Assembly (NCBI GenBank): GCA_963823675.1
Contig: CAWGMT010000008.1
Location: forward strand, 620,001 to 684,000
DNA: 64,000 bases
Direction of reading: 5' to 3'
Source: CAWGMT01 sp963823675
GTDB lineage: Bacteria; Planctomycetota; Planctomycetia; Isosphaerales; Isosphaeraceae
The translations under genes were made by a program, and so were the position numbers. Each line of letters starts with the position of its first letter. The first letter of the stretch is position 1. This document shows, piece by piece, positions 31,286 through 40,607 of this stretch. Below the pieces are notes generated by a model. It saw only the letters and a list, made by a program, of their open reading frames with translations, ran no database searches and was not told the origin of the DNA.

Positions 31286-32065
31286 TTACGCGTCACGTGA
31301 CGACTTTGAACCACGCCACAATCGCCGCCGGATTCGTTGCCGTAAGGTCCTGCCTGAAATCGAATTGGCCAGGCGGGATTGTTCCGGCCGGACGACACAC
31401 CACCCCCGCGCCCGGGCCAGTCGCAGCAGGCGGCCACGGGGATTCACCACCACGGCGCGGCCCACCCGTTCGAGCAAGGATCGATCGCTCCAGTTGTCGG
31501 CGTAGGCAACTGCGTCTTCCATCAGAATCTGATTTGATCGGGCCCACTCCTCCGCTCGATGGCGCTTGCCATCGCCATAACACGCCGGCCCCGAGCCGAC
31601 TCCCACCAGGCGGCCGCGCTCGATGACGACCGGCGTCGTGATCGTGTCGCGGCAGCCAAGATAAATACTCAAAGGCGCGATCACCAGCCCTGGCGACGAC
31701 GAGATCAGGACGATTCCAGTCCCGGCCCGCTTTAAACTATACAGGTGCTCGACAACCCCCTCATAAAGCCGAGGTCGAATGTGTTCCACAAAGTTCTCGT
31801 ACGCAATGCGTTCCAGCTCAACGATCGGAATCCGCGCAATGTAGGTCAATCCCGTTTCGATCAGGCGCCCATAATCGAGTCTTCCCAACCGATGCTGCAG
31901 CCCGTGATAGAGGGCACGCAGAAAGAACGATCGGCGGATCAGACCGCGGCTGTAGAGAATGCGTGCAAAGAGAAACGTCGTGGTTTCGGCCAGGAGTGTG
32001 CCGTCCACGTCCACAAACGCCACCGCGGGCGGCCGGTCGAAGGTGGGCCAGATGGATTGGCTCAT
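31286..32065 (-). CDS. HAD-superfamily phosphatase (subfamily IB, SerB-like)
   Basis: A 259-residue cytoplasmic phosphatase. HAD motif I is FVDVDGTLL (nucleophile and acid Asp), motif II is VLISSSPG, a Lys-containing segment is YGDGKRHRAEEW, and motif III/IV is AYADNWSDRSLLE. The helical cap between motifs I and II (FFLRALYHGLQHRL...) is typical of HAD-IB enzymes that act on phosphoserine, glycerol-phosphate or lysophosphatidate. Its ATG overlaps the stop of the phosphohexomutase gene (ATGA), so the two are translationally coupled. A role in sugar- or lipid-phosphate metabolism is suggested, but the substrate is unknown. Confidence 0.85.
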   Translation of the reverse strand: MSQSIWPTFDRPPAVAFVDVDGTLLAETTTFLFARILYSRGLIRRSFFLRALYHGLQHRLGRLDYGRLIETGLTYIARIPIVELERIAYENFVEHIRPRLYEGVVEHLYSLKRAGTGIVLISSSPGLVIAPLSIYLGCRDTITTPVVIERGRLVGVGSGPACYGDGKRHRAEEWARSNQILMEDAVAYADNWSDRSLLERVGRAVVVNPRGRLLRLARARGWCVVRPEQSRLANSISGRTLRQRIRRRLWRGSKSSRDA

Positions 32066-33467
32066 GGAGCGCTCTTGGGTTTTGGACCAGCGACGCAACT
32101 GCCGACTTCTCGGGCCAGCTCCTCGGCAGCTTGCAGATTCGGCGCCTCGGAGATCACCCGCATGATCGGCTCGGTATTGCTGGCGCGCACGTGGGCCCAG
32201 CGATCGTCCCAGTCGAGACGAAGGCCGTCGCTGAAATCGGCCCGCGCCTCGGGATATCGCCCCGAGATCCGCTGCCAGAGCCGGCGGCCGTTATCGCCGG
32301 CCTGCCGCTGCGATTGTGAGTCGCCCGCGCTCTCCGCGAGCGGGAATTTATGCTTGACCATGGAGTACCGGGGCAGCCCGGCGACGAGCCGCGAGAGCGT
32401 CAAGCCGGTGGCGGCCAGCAAGTCGAGTACAAGTGCCATCGCGACGAAGCTGTCGCGCACGTAGCCGACTCTGGGGTCGATCACGCCGCCGTTACCTTCG
32501 CCGCCCAGAACGGAATTCTCGGCGATCATCCGCTCCACGACGTTGATCTCGCCCACCGGCGCCCGGAAGACCGGGCACCCCAGTCGCGCGGCGATGTCCT
32601 CGGTAACACGCGAGGTCGAGAGGTTGAGAACGACCGGCCCCCGTTGTTGCTCCAAACGCCGGCTGGCAGCCAGTGCCAGCGTCAGCTCCTCGCCGATATA
32701 TTGCCCGGTCTCATCGACGATTGCGAGCCGGTCGGCATCGGGATCCTGCGCAAAGCCGACCGCGGCGTCAACCGCGCGCACAACCGCGCGAACTCGCCCA
32801 GGTTGGCCAGGGTCGGCTCGGGCGGGTGATCGTAACGGCCGTCCGGTTGGCCCCCCAGGATCACCGTCTGGCAGCCCAGCGCTCGCAAGAGCGCAGCCCC
32901 CAGCCGCCCTCCCGCCCCGTGGCAAGCATCCAGGGCAACCTTCAAATTGCGGCGCTCTATCGCGGCGCAATCGACCTGTTCGAGCACCCGCGCCAGGTGC
33001 GACGCGTCGGGTTCGTCGATCGTCCGGGTCGTGCCCAGACCGTCCCAGCTCTCCCAGCGGAAGTCGCGCCGCTGCCAGCGGTCCAGGAGCGCCTGGCCCT
33101 GCGCCTGGCTGAGCACCATTCCGCCGCGCTGGAAGAACTTGAGCCCGTTATACTCGGGTGGGTTGTGGGAGGCCGAAATCTGGATGCCGCCGGCGCAGCC
33201 GAGCTCGCGCACCAGAAAGCCCACCGTGGGTGTCGCCGTGGCGCCGGCCAGGAGGACGTCGTGGCCGGTGGCGGCGATTCCAGCTTGCACGGCCGCGGTG
33301 AAGACCGCCGCCGAGACCCGCCCGTCGTGGCTGACCACGATCGGCCCGGGCTCGCACTCGTTGGCATACGCGGCCGCAAACTCGACGGCGACCGCCGGGT
33401 CGAAACCGTCACCCACAATCCCACGCAAGCCCGAAACGCTGGCGATTCGTGTTCCGCTGCCGTTCAC
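32062..33467 (-). CDS. Alpha-D-phosphohexomutase (GlmM/phosphomannomutase-like), frameshifted
   Basis: Interconverts hexose 1- and 6-phosphates (glucosamine, mannose or glucose) through an active-site phosphoserine. Visible motifs: RIASVSGLRGIVGDGF at the N-terminus, phosphoserine loop SASHNPPEYNG with Ser100, metal loop DPDADR, sugar loop GEGNGG, and the C-terminal phosphate-binding RASNTEPIMRVI. The sugar-loop sequence GEGNGG is not decisive between GlmM and PMM/PGM. A single indel near 32785 joins two frames inside domain 2/3. The GTG at 33467 is preceded by GAGG. It is operonic with the downstream HAD phosphatase through a 4-base overlap. Confidence 0.88.
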
Positions 33468-33698
33468 CGTGCCGTACCTCAGAATCCGCCAACCGCCGCT
33501 AGCCGGAGAGGAAGCCCGCGAGCAGGTTGGACCTCGGATCGATTCCCTAACTTAGAACACAGCGGCTGGAATGGGCAAGGGCTTTGGTTCCTGGAGGAGA
33601 CGCCACCCCAAGAACGCCAGCGCGTATTCGCCGGGCCGCCGTGAAACGGAAGGTCGTCGTTCGCGGAGCGAAAGGCTACACTCATTTTCGCGCAGCGC

Positions 33699-35261
33699 CT
33701 AGACGGGCGACCGCTCGAGGCGGCCTTCGGCATCGTCGCACCGCTCGCTGTTGCCTTCCGCGCGCGGCCCTTCCGCCCGGGATGAGCCGACGGTCTCCTC
33801 CCAGAGGGCCTCGGCCGGCCGCCGCTCCTGGCTGGCACGGTCCTCGATGTTGTCGCGTTCGTGGAGAATCAGCCGATTGAGGTAATTGCGGGCGTCGTTG
33901 ACATGCGATAAGAACCCGGAAATCAATTGCTCGCCCTCGAGTTTGCCCTCCGCAAATCGGGCCAGGGCCTCGTTTTTGAGCCGGCCAAGCTCGCGCTGGA
34001 GCCTGAGCAGCTCCTTGAGATCGAGCATGGCCTGCATCTCGAGGGCGAGTGCTTGCTCCTCGATTGCGGCCACCTTGACCATGTACGATTCGAAACCGAG
34101 CGCGCGCTTGCGACGATAATGGTGGCGTATCCATTGCCAGAGAAAAAACATTCCTCCCAGCACGCCTCCGAGCAGACTGGTCCCTTTCTCCAGAAAGTCG
34201 ATCACGTCGCCAGCCAGCACCGGCTTGGTGAACTCGACATATTCCTCGGTCCCCTGGTGAAGGGGATATTCGGGTGAGCCGCTCAGGCTCGTCGAATCGA
34301 GCGGCGGGTTCGTAAGCTGAGCAAAATGAGGCGAAAATACGGTTTCCAGAAGGCGCCGAACGGCCTGGGACGGCACGGCTTGGTGGGCGACGAGCAAGAG
34401 TCGCGGACCGAACGAGCGAAACTCCATCGGAGGACTTGGCGGCTCGACTCCGTATGTGAATGCGGGGATCGAGGTCGTGTGAATCTGGAGTTTCGTCACG
34501 TCGCTGGTGTCCCTGCCGACGAGTTCTGATGCTTCTAGATTACGGCGATTCAAGGCGTCGAGTGCAAATGCCTCACCAAACGGCAGTTCGACAATCTGGT
34601 AGCGGTGTCGCGCAACAAGCGCTCGCACAACGGGTGACGGCAATGCCGAGACCGTGACGATGACATCGGGAAGCTTGGAGGCGTCGGTCAACTCCAGCAG
34701 ATCACGGTACGTAAGTGTGGCAACCGTGTAGTCGCCTGCACCATCAGGGTGTTTTGGTTCCAGGCCGGCAAACCGGAGGACGTCGAGCGCGAGGTCATGG
34801 GTGCCGCCTCCCACGGGCCCCAGATTGACGGTCTTGCCCCGGATGGCTCTCAGATTCTCGACGACTGAGGGGCCCAAGGACGGCTTGACCAGAAGATGGA
34901 GCGGCTCGATATGCAGTGCGGCGACCTGCCGGACGTGGGGGTGACGGGTCGGGTCAAGTCCGCCCTGGACCAGCGCCAGGTCGAGCTTTCGAGCGTCGAG
35001 CAATTCAAGCGTCTCGCGCGACCCAACCGTTGGGACCAGCCGGAGGACCAGTTTGTGGCTGCGCGCTTCTTCAGCCAACCTGTCGGCGATCTGGGACCGC
35101 AGTCCCTCGGAACTGCCGCCTGAGATCGTGAGCCGGTACGAACCTGGCCCTATTTGCGACACGAAGACGCCAGCAGCGATCCCAAGCGCGGTCAGACACA
35201 ATGTCGCGGCGATCACCTCGCGGGCGTACAACCGGAACCGCTTCATCGAGAACGAAGCCAT
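33699..35261 (-). CDS. TAXI-family TRAP-type solute-binding protein with C-terminal TM and coiled coil
   Basis: A 520-residue protein. An N-terminal membrane anchor (AREVIAATLCLTALGIAAGV) precedes a TAXI binding domain (residues ~40-340): ISGGSSEGLRSQIADRL, LDLALVQGG, VNLGPVGGGTHDLALDVL and ASKLPDVIVTVSALP. It then has a second membrane segment (GTSLLGGVLGGMFFLWQWI) and about 130 residues of charged heptad-rich helix (EEQALALEMQAMLDLKELL, RLQRELGRLKNEALARF). Ordinary TAXI proteins are free or lipid-anchored and end after the binding domain, so the extra half points to signalling or tethering. No TRAP permease gene is nearby. AAAGGAG lies 8 bases before the ATG. It is intact. Confidence 0.82.
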   Translation of the reverse strand: MASFSMKRFRLYAREVIAATLCLTALGIAAGVFVSQIGPGSYRLTISGGSSEGLRSQIADRLAEEARSHKLVLRLVPTVGSRETLELLDARKLDLALVQGGLDPTRHPHVRQVAALHIEPLHLLVKPSLGPSVVENLRAIRGKTVNLGPVGGGTHDLALDVLRFAGLEPKHPDGAGDYTVATLTYRDLLELTDASKLPDVIVTVSALPSPVVRALVARHRYQIVELPFGEAFALDALNRRNLEASELVGRDTSDVTKLQIHTTSIPAFTYGVEPPSPPMEFRSFGPRLLLVAHQAVPSQAVRRLLETVFSPHFAQLTNPPLDSTSLSGSPEYPLHQGTEEYVEFTKPVLAGDVIDFLEKGTSLLGGVLGGMFFLWQWIRHHYRRKRALGFESYMVKVAAIEEQALALEMQAMLDLKELLRLQRELGRLKNEALARFAEGKLEGEQLISGFLSHVNDARNYLNRLILHERDNIEDRASQERRPAEALWEETVGSSRAEGPRAEGNSERCDDAEGRLERSPV

Positions 35262-35825
35262 GTGGGCCGCTCCTTTGCGATGTCCTCTCTCTTTTCCGAC
35301 CGCGGATTACTGCCCGCCTGATTGTAACGCCTCGACGGTCGCAAGGTGCCCTCTCTGTAGGTCGCAGTCCATTGACTAGCCGGTTCTGTCGGTTCGTTGG
35401 ATGATCTTTCGGCGCCTGGCATCTCTGCTATATTCGAGAGGGTCGCGAGGGATGCATTTCGTGTCGAGCGAGATTGAGGCGTACAATGATCATGCTGACC
35501 CAACGTGTCCTGGTTTGCCGTGCTCGCCGCGATCACGGGGGAAAACCCGGTGCCGCCCGCGCTCGCCGGTCGGGTCAACGCGATAACGCTCGCTTGGCTC
35601 GATTGGGGGCGACAACGGGGGCACGCGGTGTGACCGCCGAAGTGCAGGGCGCCTTCCCCAAGCTCAGCGCTGACTTTTGTATCTTAAGACACCCACTGTC
35701 CGCTACCGAGAAAGGACATGGCACTGGAGGACACGCAGCGCCGTCCCGACTCGACTTGGCCAGCAGTTCGAGACCGACGACGGCACGGAAGACGGATCGG
35801 TTGACGGATTGATACCGAACTCGCC
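35262..35825. other. Long intergenic region
   Basis: A 564-base gap between the TAXI gene and mazF. ORFs on both strands are short and overlapping and show no family features. An AT-richer patch around 35430-35445 (ctgctatattcg) could be a promoter, though no gene follows it. No repeat with long arms and no tRNA was found. Confidence 0.4.
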
Positions 35826-36209
35826 TCACATCCCCAGCAGGGGCTTAAGCTTGGCGCGCACTTCGTTGAGTACCTCGGCGGGCACGGTTGCGATGTGCTC
35901 GCTTCCCCTTTCTTGCCAATCCGCGCTCTTGACGTGATCGGCCAAGACCACGCCGTGCACGGGCAGGCCGCCCGGCAGCGCGACTTCGAAGACGTACCCC
36001 TTGGCGTGCTGCGTCACGGGGCACACCAGGCAAAGCCCGACCTTGGCGTTGTAGGAGCGTGGTGACAGCACCAGACCCGGGCGCCGCCCCGCCTGCTCGC
36101 GACCGGCCTGAGGTGTGAAGGACAGCCAGATCAACTCGCCCGCATCAGGAATGTGCCCGACGTCACCACGCCTCGCGCCCGAGGGCCGAGCCCCAGTCCG
36201 TTTCGCCAT
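35826..36209 (-). CDS. mazF: MazF-type mRNA interferase toxin
   Basis: A 127-residue ribonuclease toxin of the MazF/PemK barrel family that cuts mRNA at short motifs. Family segments are present: IPDAGELIWLSFTPQAGREQ, AGRRPGLVLSPRSYN, LCLVCPVTQHAKGYVFEV and GVVLADHVKSADW. The Arg in AGRRP and the Thr in CPVT are at the usual active-site positions. I chose the ATG at 36209, inside the end of mazE. The conserved part begins about 20 residues later, so the leader may be an artefact of the lack of a nearer start. It overlaps mazE by 47 bases, as is usual for coupled antitoxin-toxin operons. Confidence 0.88.
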   Translation of the reverse strand: MAKRTGARPSGARRGDVGHIPDAGELIWLSFTPQAGREQAGRRPGLVLSPRSYNAKVGLCLVCPVTQHAKGYVFEVALPGGLPVHGVVLADHVKSADWQERGSEHIATVPAEVLNEVRAKLKPLLGM

Positions 36210-36401
36210 GGATGCTCTCCGGCGTAATCTGCTCGAGCAACTCATCGAGTCGATATTCGCGCTTCCGCGGCGCAAGAGCAGACCGCCGTCCACGCGCGTC
36301 AGCTCTAATTCGGCACCTTCGGCGAGGCCGAGCTCCCGCGCATAGGTTCCGGGAATGCGAACCGCGAGACTGTTACCCCATTTACCAACTTGTGCGTTCA
36401 T
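36163..36401 (-). CDS. mazE: MazE-type antitoxin (one frameshift)
   Basis: An AbrB-fold DNA-binding antitoxin of about 79 residues. The N-terminus MNAQVGKWGNSLAVRIPGTY is diagnostic, followed by ELGLAEGAELELTRVDGGLLL. One C is missing near 36269. Restoring it gives the usual toxin-neutralising tail, REYRLDELLEQITPESIHGE and DWGSALGREAW, ending at the TGA at 36163. Without the repair the frame runs on into mazF and creates an apparent 193-residue fusion. AGGGG lies 5 bases before the ATG. It probably represses its own promoter, at 36425-36452. Confidence 0.85.
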
Positions 36402-36424
36402 AACCACCCCTCATGTTTCTACTA

Positions 36425-36452
36425 AGTATATCAAAAAGGCGGGCCCGTGCAA
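36425..36452 (-). promoter_or_regulatory. Promoter of mazEF
   Basis: On the minus strand TTGCAC (36447-36452) and TATACT (36425-36430) are separated by 16 bases, a good sigma-70-like pair. The -10 ends about 24 bases before the mazE ATG, leaving room for a short leader. The AT-rich 'tatcaaaaagg' between them stands out in this GC-rich region. Confidence 0.6.
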
Positions 36453-36513
36453 TGGTGGATCCTTCACTCCAGACCGGGCGATGGCACTGCTGAGAAACAC
36501 CGTCGAATAGGGC

Positions 36514-37349
36514 TCACCCCAGGCTCCGGTGCTGTCTCTTGTATTCGGCGGCAAGCAGATCGTGCAAGAATTGGAGCCGTTGGTCTGTGGGCGGCAGATC
36601 GGTCTTCAGCCGCGCCGCAAGGGGAGGGACGATCTGGCCGAGAAACTGCTGCTGCTGGTCCCCGGTCAGTCCGTCCCAGCGTTCCAGAATCCTCTCGACG
36701 GCGTCGAAGTCCTGGGGACGGGCGCGCTTCAGGGTGGTGGCGTCGAAGGCGAATTGCGCGACTCCCGGCGGGACGCTGCGCCAGCGACAGGCGCAGGTTG
36801 CCGATCGATTCCGGCTTGTCGAAAACCACGACCGTTCCCGCGACCATGTCCCCCAGCCGCTGCGATTGTTTCGAAATCGAGAGGGACAAGCCATAAGGGC
36901 GGCTGTTGGTCGATCACACGGAAAATATTCCGCACCAGGATTCCGCCCGGTTCCAGCGCAAAACCGTCGGCCCGGACGACCCGGATTCCCGACAGCCGTT
37001 TGCCGAGCGTCTGGCCCCGCGAAAACAGCTCGCTCGCGCCGAAATAGATGAAGCTGCCCACGCCCGAGACCAGAAGAAACAAACCGACAAAATACCACAC
37101 CGCTCCCGAAGTCTCGCCGGGCGGCTGTCCGGCCGGTCGACGGGCCGTCTGGCGGCCCGGCTCGACGATGTCCCGGATGACCGAGTCGGTGATGACTCCC
37201 GAGCACATGAGAATGAAGAATATGACAACGCCGGCCGCGGCCATTATGATGTTATCGACGAACCACGCGACGAACCGTGTCCCGAGCCCGGCGGGCTGGT
37301 ACGCCACCTGGATGTTTTCCGGCGTTTCGAATGCGATCTTGGTACTCAT
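36514..37349 (-). CDS. RDD-family membrane protein (two frameshifts)
   Basis: The N-terminal half is an RDD domain: GLGTRFVAWFVDNIIMAAAG (the D in FVDN is part of the signature), two to three membrane segments (VVIFFILMCSGVI, YFVGLFLLVSGVGSFIYF), then QTLGKRLSGIRVVRADG and LVRNIFRVID. The C-terminal half is soluble: RLGDMVAGTVVVFDKPESIG, then FDATTLKRARPQDFDAVERI and QQQQFLGQIVPPLAARL. Shifts lie near 36885 and 36770. It starts 12 bases from the divergently read SpoIIM gene. RDD proteins with this tail accompany SpoIIM/DUF58/MoxR clusters. Its function is unknown; transport or envelope maintenance has been suggested for the family. Confidence 0.82.
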
Positions 37350-37361
37350 GGTACTTTGAGT

Positions 37362-38364
37362 ATGAGTAGTTTCATCTCGCGGAACAAGCCGGACTGGGAC
37401 GAGCTGGAAGCCCTTGTCGGGAAGGGCGCAAGTCGCATCGGCCGCATGTCCCCCGAGGAGCTCAGCCGGCTGGACGTGCTCTACCGGCGGACGACCGTGC
37501 ACCTCGCGCAGGTGGCGACCCGGACGACCGACACGCGGCTGATCGCCTATCTGAACGACCTGACGGCGGCGGCACACAGCCTGATCTATCTGCCGCCGCG
37601 GAAGTCGGTGTGGCAGGGAGCCAGCCGGTTCGCCATCGAGGGCTTCCCGCAACTGATCGCCCGCCGCTGGCGGTTTCACGCGGCCTCGGCGGTCCTTTTG
37701 ATCGCCGGAGCGATGTTGGGGTATTTCGCGTCGATGCACGACCCCCTGGCGGCGTACGCGCTCATGATGCCCGGCGATATCCGCTCTCCGGGCTCGACCC
37801 GCGAACAACTGCTGGAGGTCTTGAGGCACGGGCGCGACACCGGTGGCGGCGAGAAATTCGCGTTCGCGTCGATGCTGTTCGGTCACAATCTCAACGTGGG
37901 AATCATGGCCATGGCCCTGGGGGCTTTCGGCGGCGTATTCACGACAGTGCTGATCCTTTACAACGGCATGCTCCTGGGTGCCTTTGTCGCCATTCATCAT
38001 CGGGCGGGGATCCACAGCGAGCTTTGGGCCTGGATTCTGCCGCATGGAATCACCGAGCTCTTGGCCATCATTCTCTTCGGGGGAATCGGGCTGCTTGCTC
38101 GCGCAGGCCGTCGTCAGCCCCGGTTTGCTGTCGCGGGCCGAGAGCCTGAGGCGGGCGGGGATCGAAGCCGGGCAGACGTGTCTGGGCGCCGGGGCCATGC
38201 TGGTGCTGGCGGCCATCGTGGAAAGCTATCTGCGGCAAAGCCATCTCTCGACGGCCGGCCGGCTCGCGTTCGCCGGCGGCACGGCCCTCTTCTGGACGCT
38301 GTACTTCCTGCACGGGTTCCTCCGCCAGCGCGCTACAGCACGTTCTGCTGCCGAAGCTCGATGA
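37362..38364 (+). CDS. SpoIIM (stage II sporulation protein M)-family membrane protein (one frameshift)
   Basis: About 330 residues. The N-terminal helical part (WDELEALVGKGASRIGRMSP, EELSRLDVLYRRTTVHLAQV) precedes a SpoIIM membrane domain with five to six segments: HAASAVLLIAGAMLGYFAS, FGHNLNVGIMAMALGAFGG with the conserved N-N-x-x-V-x-x-x-x-x-x-G-x-x-x-G pattern, GMLLGAFVAIHH and HGITELLAIILFGGIGLL. One extra base near 38099 shifts the frame before QAVVSPGLLSRAESLRRAG. Planctomycetes do not sporulate; in this family the protein occurs with RDD, MoxR and DUF58 genes. Its 3' end overlaps the DUF58 gene convergently by 32 bases. Confidence 0.85.
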
Positions 38365-39662
38365 AGCGGTTGAGAGGGGAACCGTCAGGCGGCTCGGCTC
38401 GACGTCGAGGACCTGCACTCCGCTCCGCTTCAGCGAGCGCAGGGCCTCGTCCCGCTCGCGCAGAATGCGGAACGTCACGGCCTTGCGCGACCCGTCGAGG
38501 AGCGTCGCGACCGGTTCGGCGACGATCTGCCGCAAGAGCGGCGTCTGCAGGCCGGCGAACAAGACGACGTGGCGCCGCGACAGAGTTGCCAGCGAGGTGC
38601 GGAACCGCGTCGATGTTTCGACATCGACGATGTCGGAAAGAATGACCACCAGCGATCGCTTCGTCTGCCGCGACTGGAGCGTGGCGAACATCAGGCCGAA
38701 ATCCGATTCGGCCCAGCGTGACTGAACGTTGTAAACGCTGTCAACCAGCGAGCGCAAGGCGCGCGGCCCGGAAAGGGGGGGCTGATAGCCCAGCACCCGA
38801 TCGTCGAACAGCGCCAGGCCGCAACGGTCGCCGCTCTCGAGCGCCGTGCGGCACAGCATCAGGGCCGAGTCGACCGCGCAGTCGAGCTTGCTGCCGCGGC
38901 CGGCATCGGCCCCCATCAACCGTCCACAGTCGATGACGATCATCACGTCGCGATGGCGTTCGACCTGGAAGCGGCGGACGACGGGACGACGGAGGCGGGC
39001 GGTCGTTTTCCAGTCGATCCGTCGCGGATCGTCGCCGGGCCGATACTCCGACAGCATTTCGAATTCGGTCCCGAGCCCGGTCTGCCGAACCCGCGAAGTC
39101 TTGTCGAGCAAGAGGAGCTCGGCCCGTTCGTCGTGCCGGAGGCCTTCGGAAGAACTGAAACCCTCGGGAAGAACTTTCACGCTGCCGGGGCACGAAAAAA
39201 CCTGCTGCGCTTCCAGCACGTCGAAGGGCCCGGTCAGCCGGAGCCATGCCGGTCCGAATTCGAACGACCCGCGCACCGGAATCCGGATCGTGGCGGCAAG
39301 CGATTCACTGCCCCCCGCCGGCAGGCGAAACGCGTGGACCCCAAATGCAGGGACCGCCGCGGCGGGAACCACGTCGCGAAGCTCCGCTGCGAGCGTCAAT
39401 GGTGCGCGACTGCGAGACGCGCAATTCGACCGGGAACGGCACGTCCCGCCCAACCGCGGCCGGCATCGTCCGCTCGATCTTCATGCCGCGGAAGGACGTG
39501 CGCAAGGCCCGGTAGTCGAGCGCGGCGACGACGACCGCGACAACCAGACGTCAGTCCCGAGACCGGCATCACGGGCGCGCCGGGCCAGACGAAAGTGAGA
39601 GGCGCGAGGACCAGGAGCACCGCGGCCGTCCGCACGAGATTTCGTCCCGGCCGGATTCTCAC
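38333..39662 (-). CDS. DUF58 domain protein (VWA-like), frameshifted
   Basis: About 440 residues. Two N-terminal membrane segments (TAAVLLVLAPLTFVWPGA and a degraded second one) are followed by a beta-rich part and the DUF58 core: LSEYRPGDDPRRIDWKTTAR, the family signature, then a VWA-like domain with VMIVIDCGRLMG, ALFDDRVLGY and VVILSDIVDVE. DUF58 proteins work with MoxR ATPases, probably as substrate or assembly partners. Shifts lie near 39545, 39410 and 38375; the last restores the ending NRFIELRQQNVL at 38333. The GTG start overlaps the MoxR stop (GTGA), indicating translational coupling. Confidence 0.85.
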
Positions 39663-40607
39663 CGCGGCACCTCGACCGATTCCAGCAGGTTGCCCAGAAT
39701 GGTATCGGCCGTGGTTCCTTCCAGCTCCGCCGATGGACTGAGCACGACCCGGTGCCGCATGACCGGCACGAACGCCGTCTTGATGTCGTCGGGGATGACG
39801 AAGTCGCGGCCCGGCAAAGCGGGCCAGGCTCTTGGCCCCCATGAGGAGCATCAGGCCCGACCGCGGGCTGGCGCCGACGGCGAGCGAGTCGTCGCCGCGC
39901 GTCGCGTGCACCAGGCGGCGGACGTATCCGATCACCTCTTCGCGAATGTGCGTCTGCCGGATCGTCTCGCGGGCTTCCAGAATGTCGCCGGGCCCGACGA
40001 CCGCTCGCACGTGCAGGCGGACCGGGTTGGAGAGGCCACCGGTCGCATGATGGTCGCGCAGGATCCGCTCTTCGTCGCTCGCCCCGGGATACGACACGAC
40101 GACCTTGAACATGAACCGGTCGAGCTGCGCGAGCGGAAGCGGATACGTTCCCTCCTGCTCGATCGGGTTCTGCGTGGCGAACGTGATGAACGGGTCAGGG
40201 AGCGGATGCGTCACGCCGTCGTACGTCACACACAGCTCCTGCATCGCTTCCAGGAGCGCCGACTGCGTGCGGGCCGATGAGCGGTTGATTTCGTCGGCGA
40301 GCAGAAAATTCGTGAAGACAGGCCCAGGCCGGAACTCGAACGTCCGCGTGTCTTCGCGAAACAGCGACGAGCCGGTGATGTCGATGGGGAGCAGGTCGGG
40401 GGTCATCTGCACCCGGCGGTAATCGAGACTGAGGGCGGCGGCGATCGTCCGCACCAGCAACGTCTTGGCGACCCCCGGCGGACCTTCCAGGAGCACGTGA
40501 CCGCTGCTGAAGAGGGCCGCCAGGGCGAAATCCACGACTTCGTCCTGCCCGTAGATGACCTTGGTGATTTCCTGGCGGATGGCTTTGTAATGTGTTTCTA
40601 AAGACAA
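39659..40607 (-). CDS. MoxR-family AAA+ ATPase (one frameshift)
   Basis: A chaperone-like AAA+ ATPase of about 315 residues. Walker A is LLEGPPGVAKT, Walker B FLLADEINRS, followed by SSARTQSALLEAMQE and sensor-1 FITFATQNPIEQEGTYPLPL. The arginine-containing sensor-2 region is ASPRSGLMLLMGAKSLARFA. An extra C near 39813 separates the last block, DFVIPDDIKTAFVPVMRHR. No ATG fits; the TTG at 40607 starts MSLETHYKAIRQE and has AGAGGA 7 bases upstream. It overlaps the DUF4350 gene by 10 bases and the DUF58 gene by 4, so the three are one translational unit. Confidence 0.92.

Noticed and set aside
35826..36407. A natural MazE-MazF fusion protein
   Set aside because: Adding one C near 36269 restores a complete, family-typical antitoxin end and stop; separate genes are the simpler reading.
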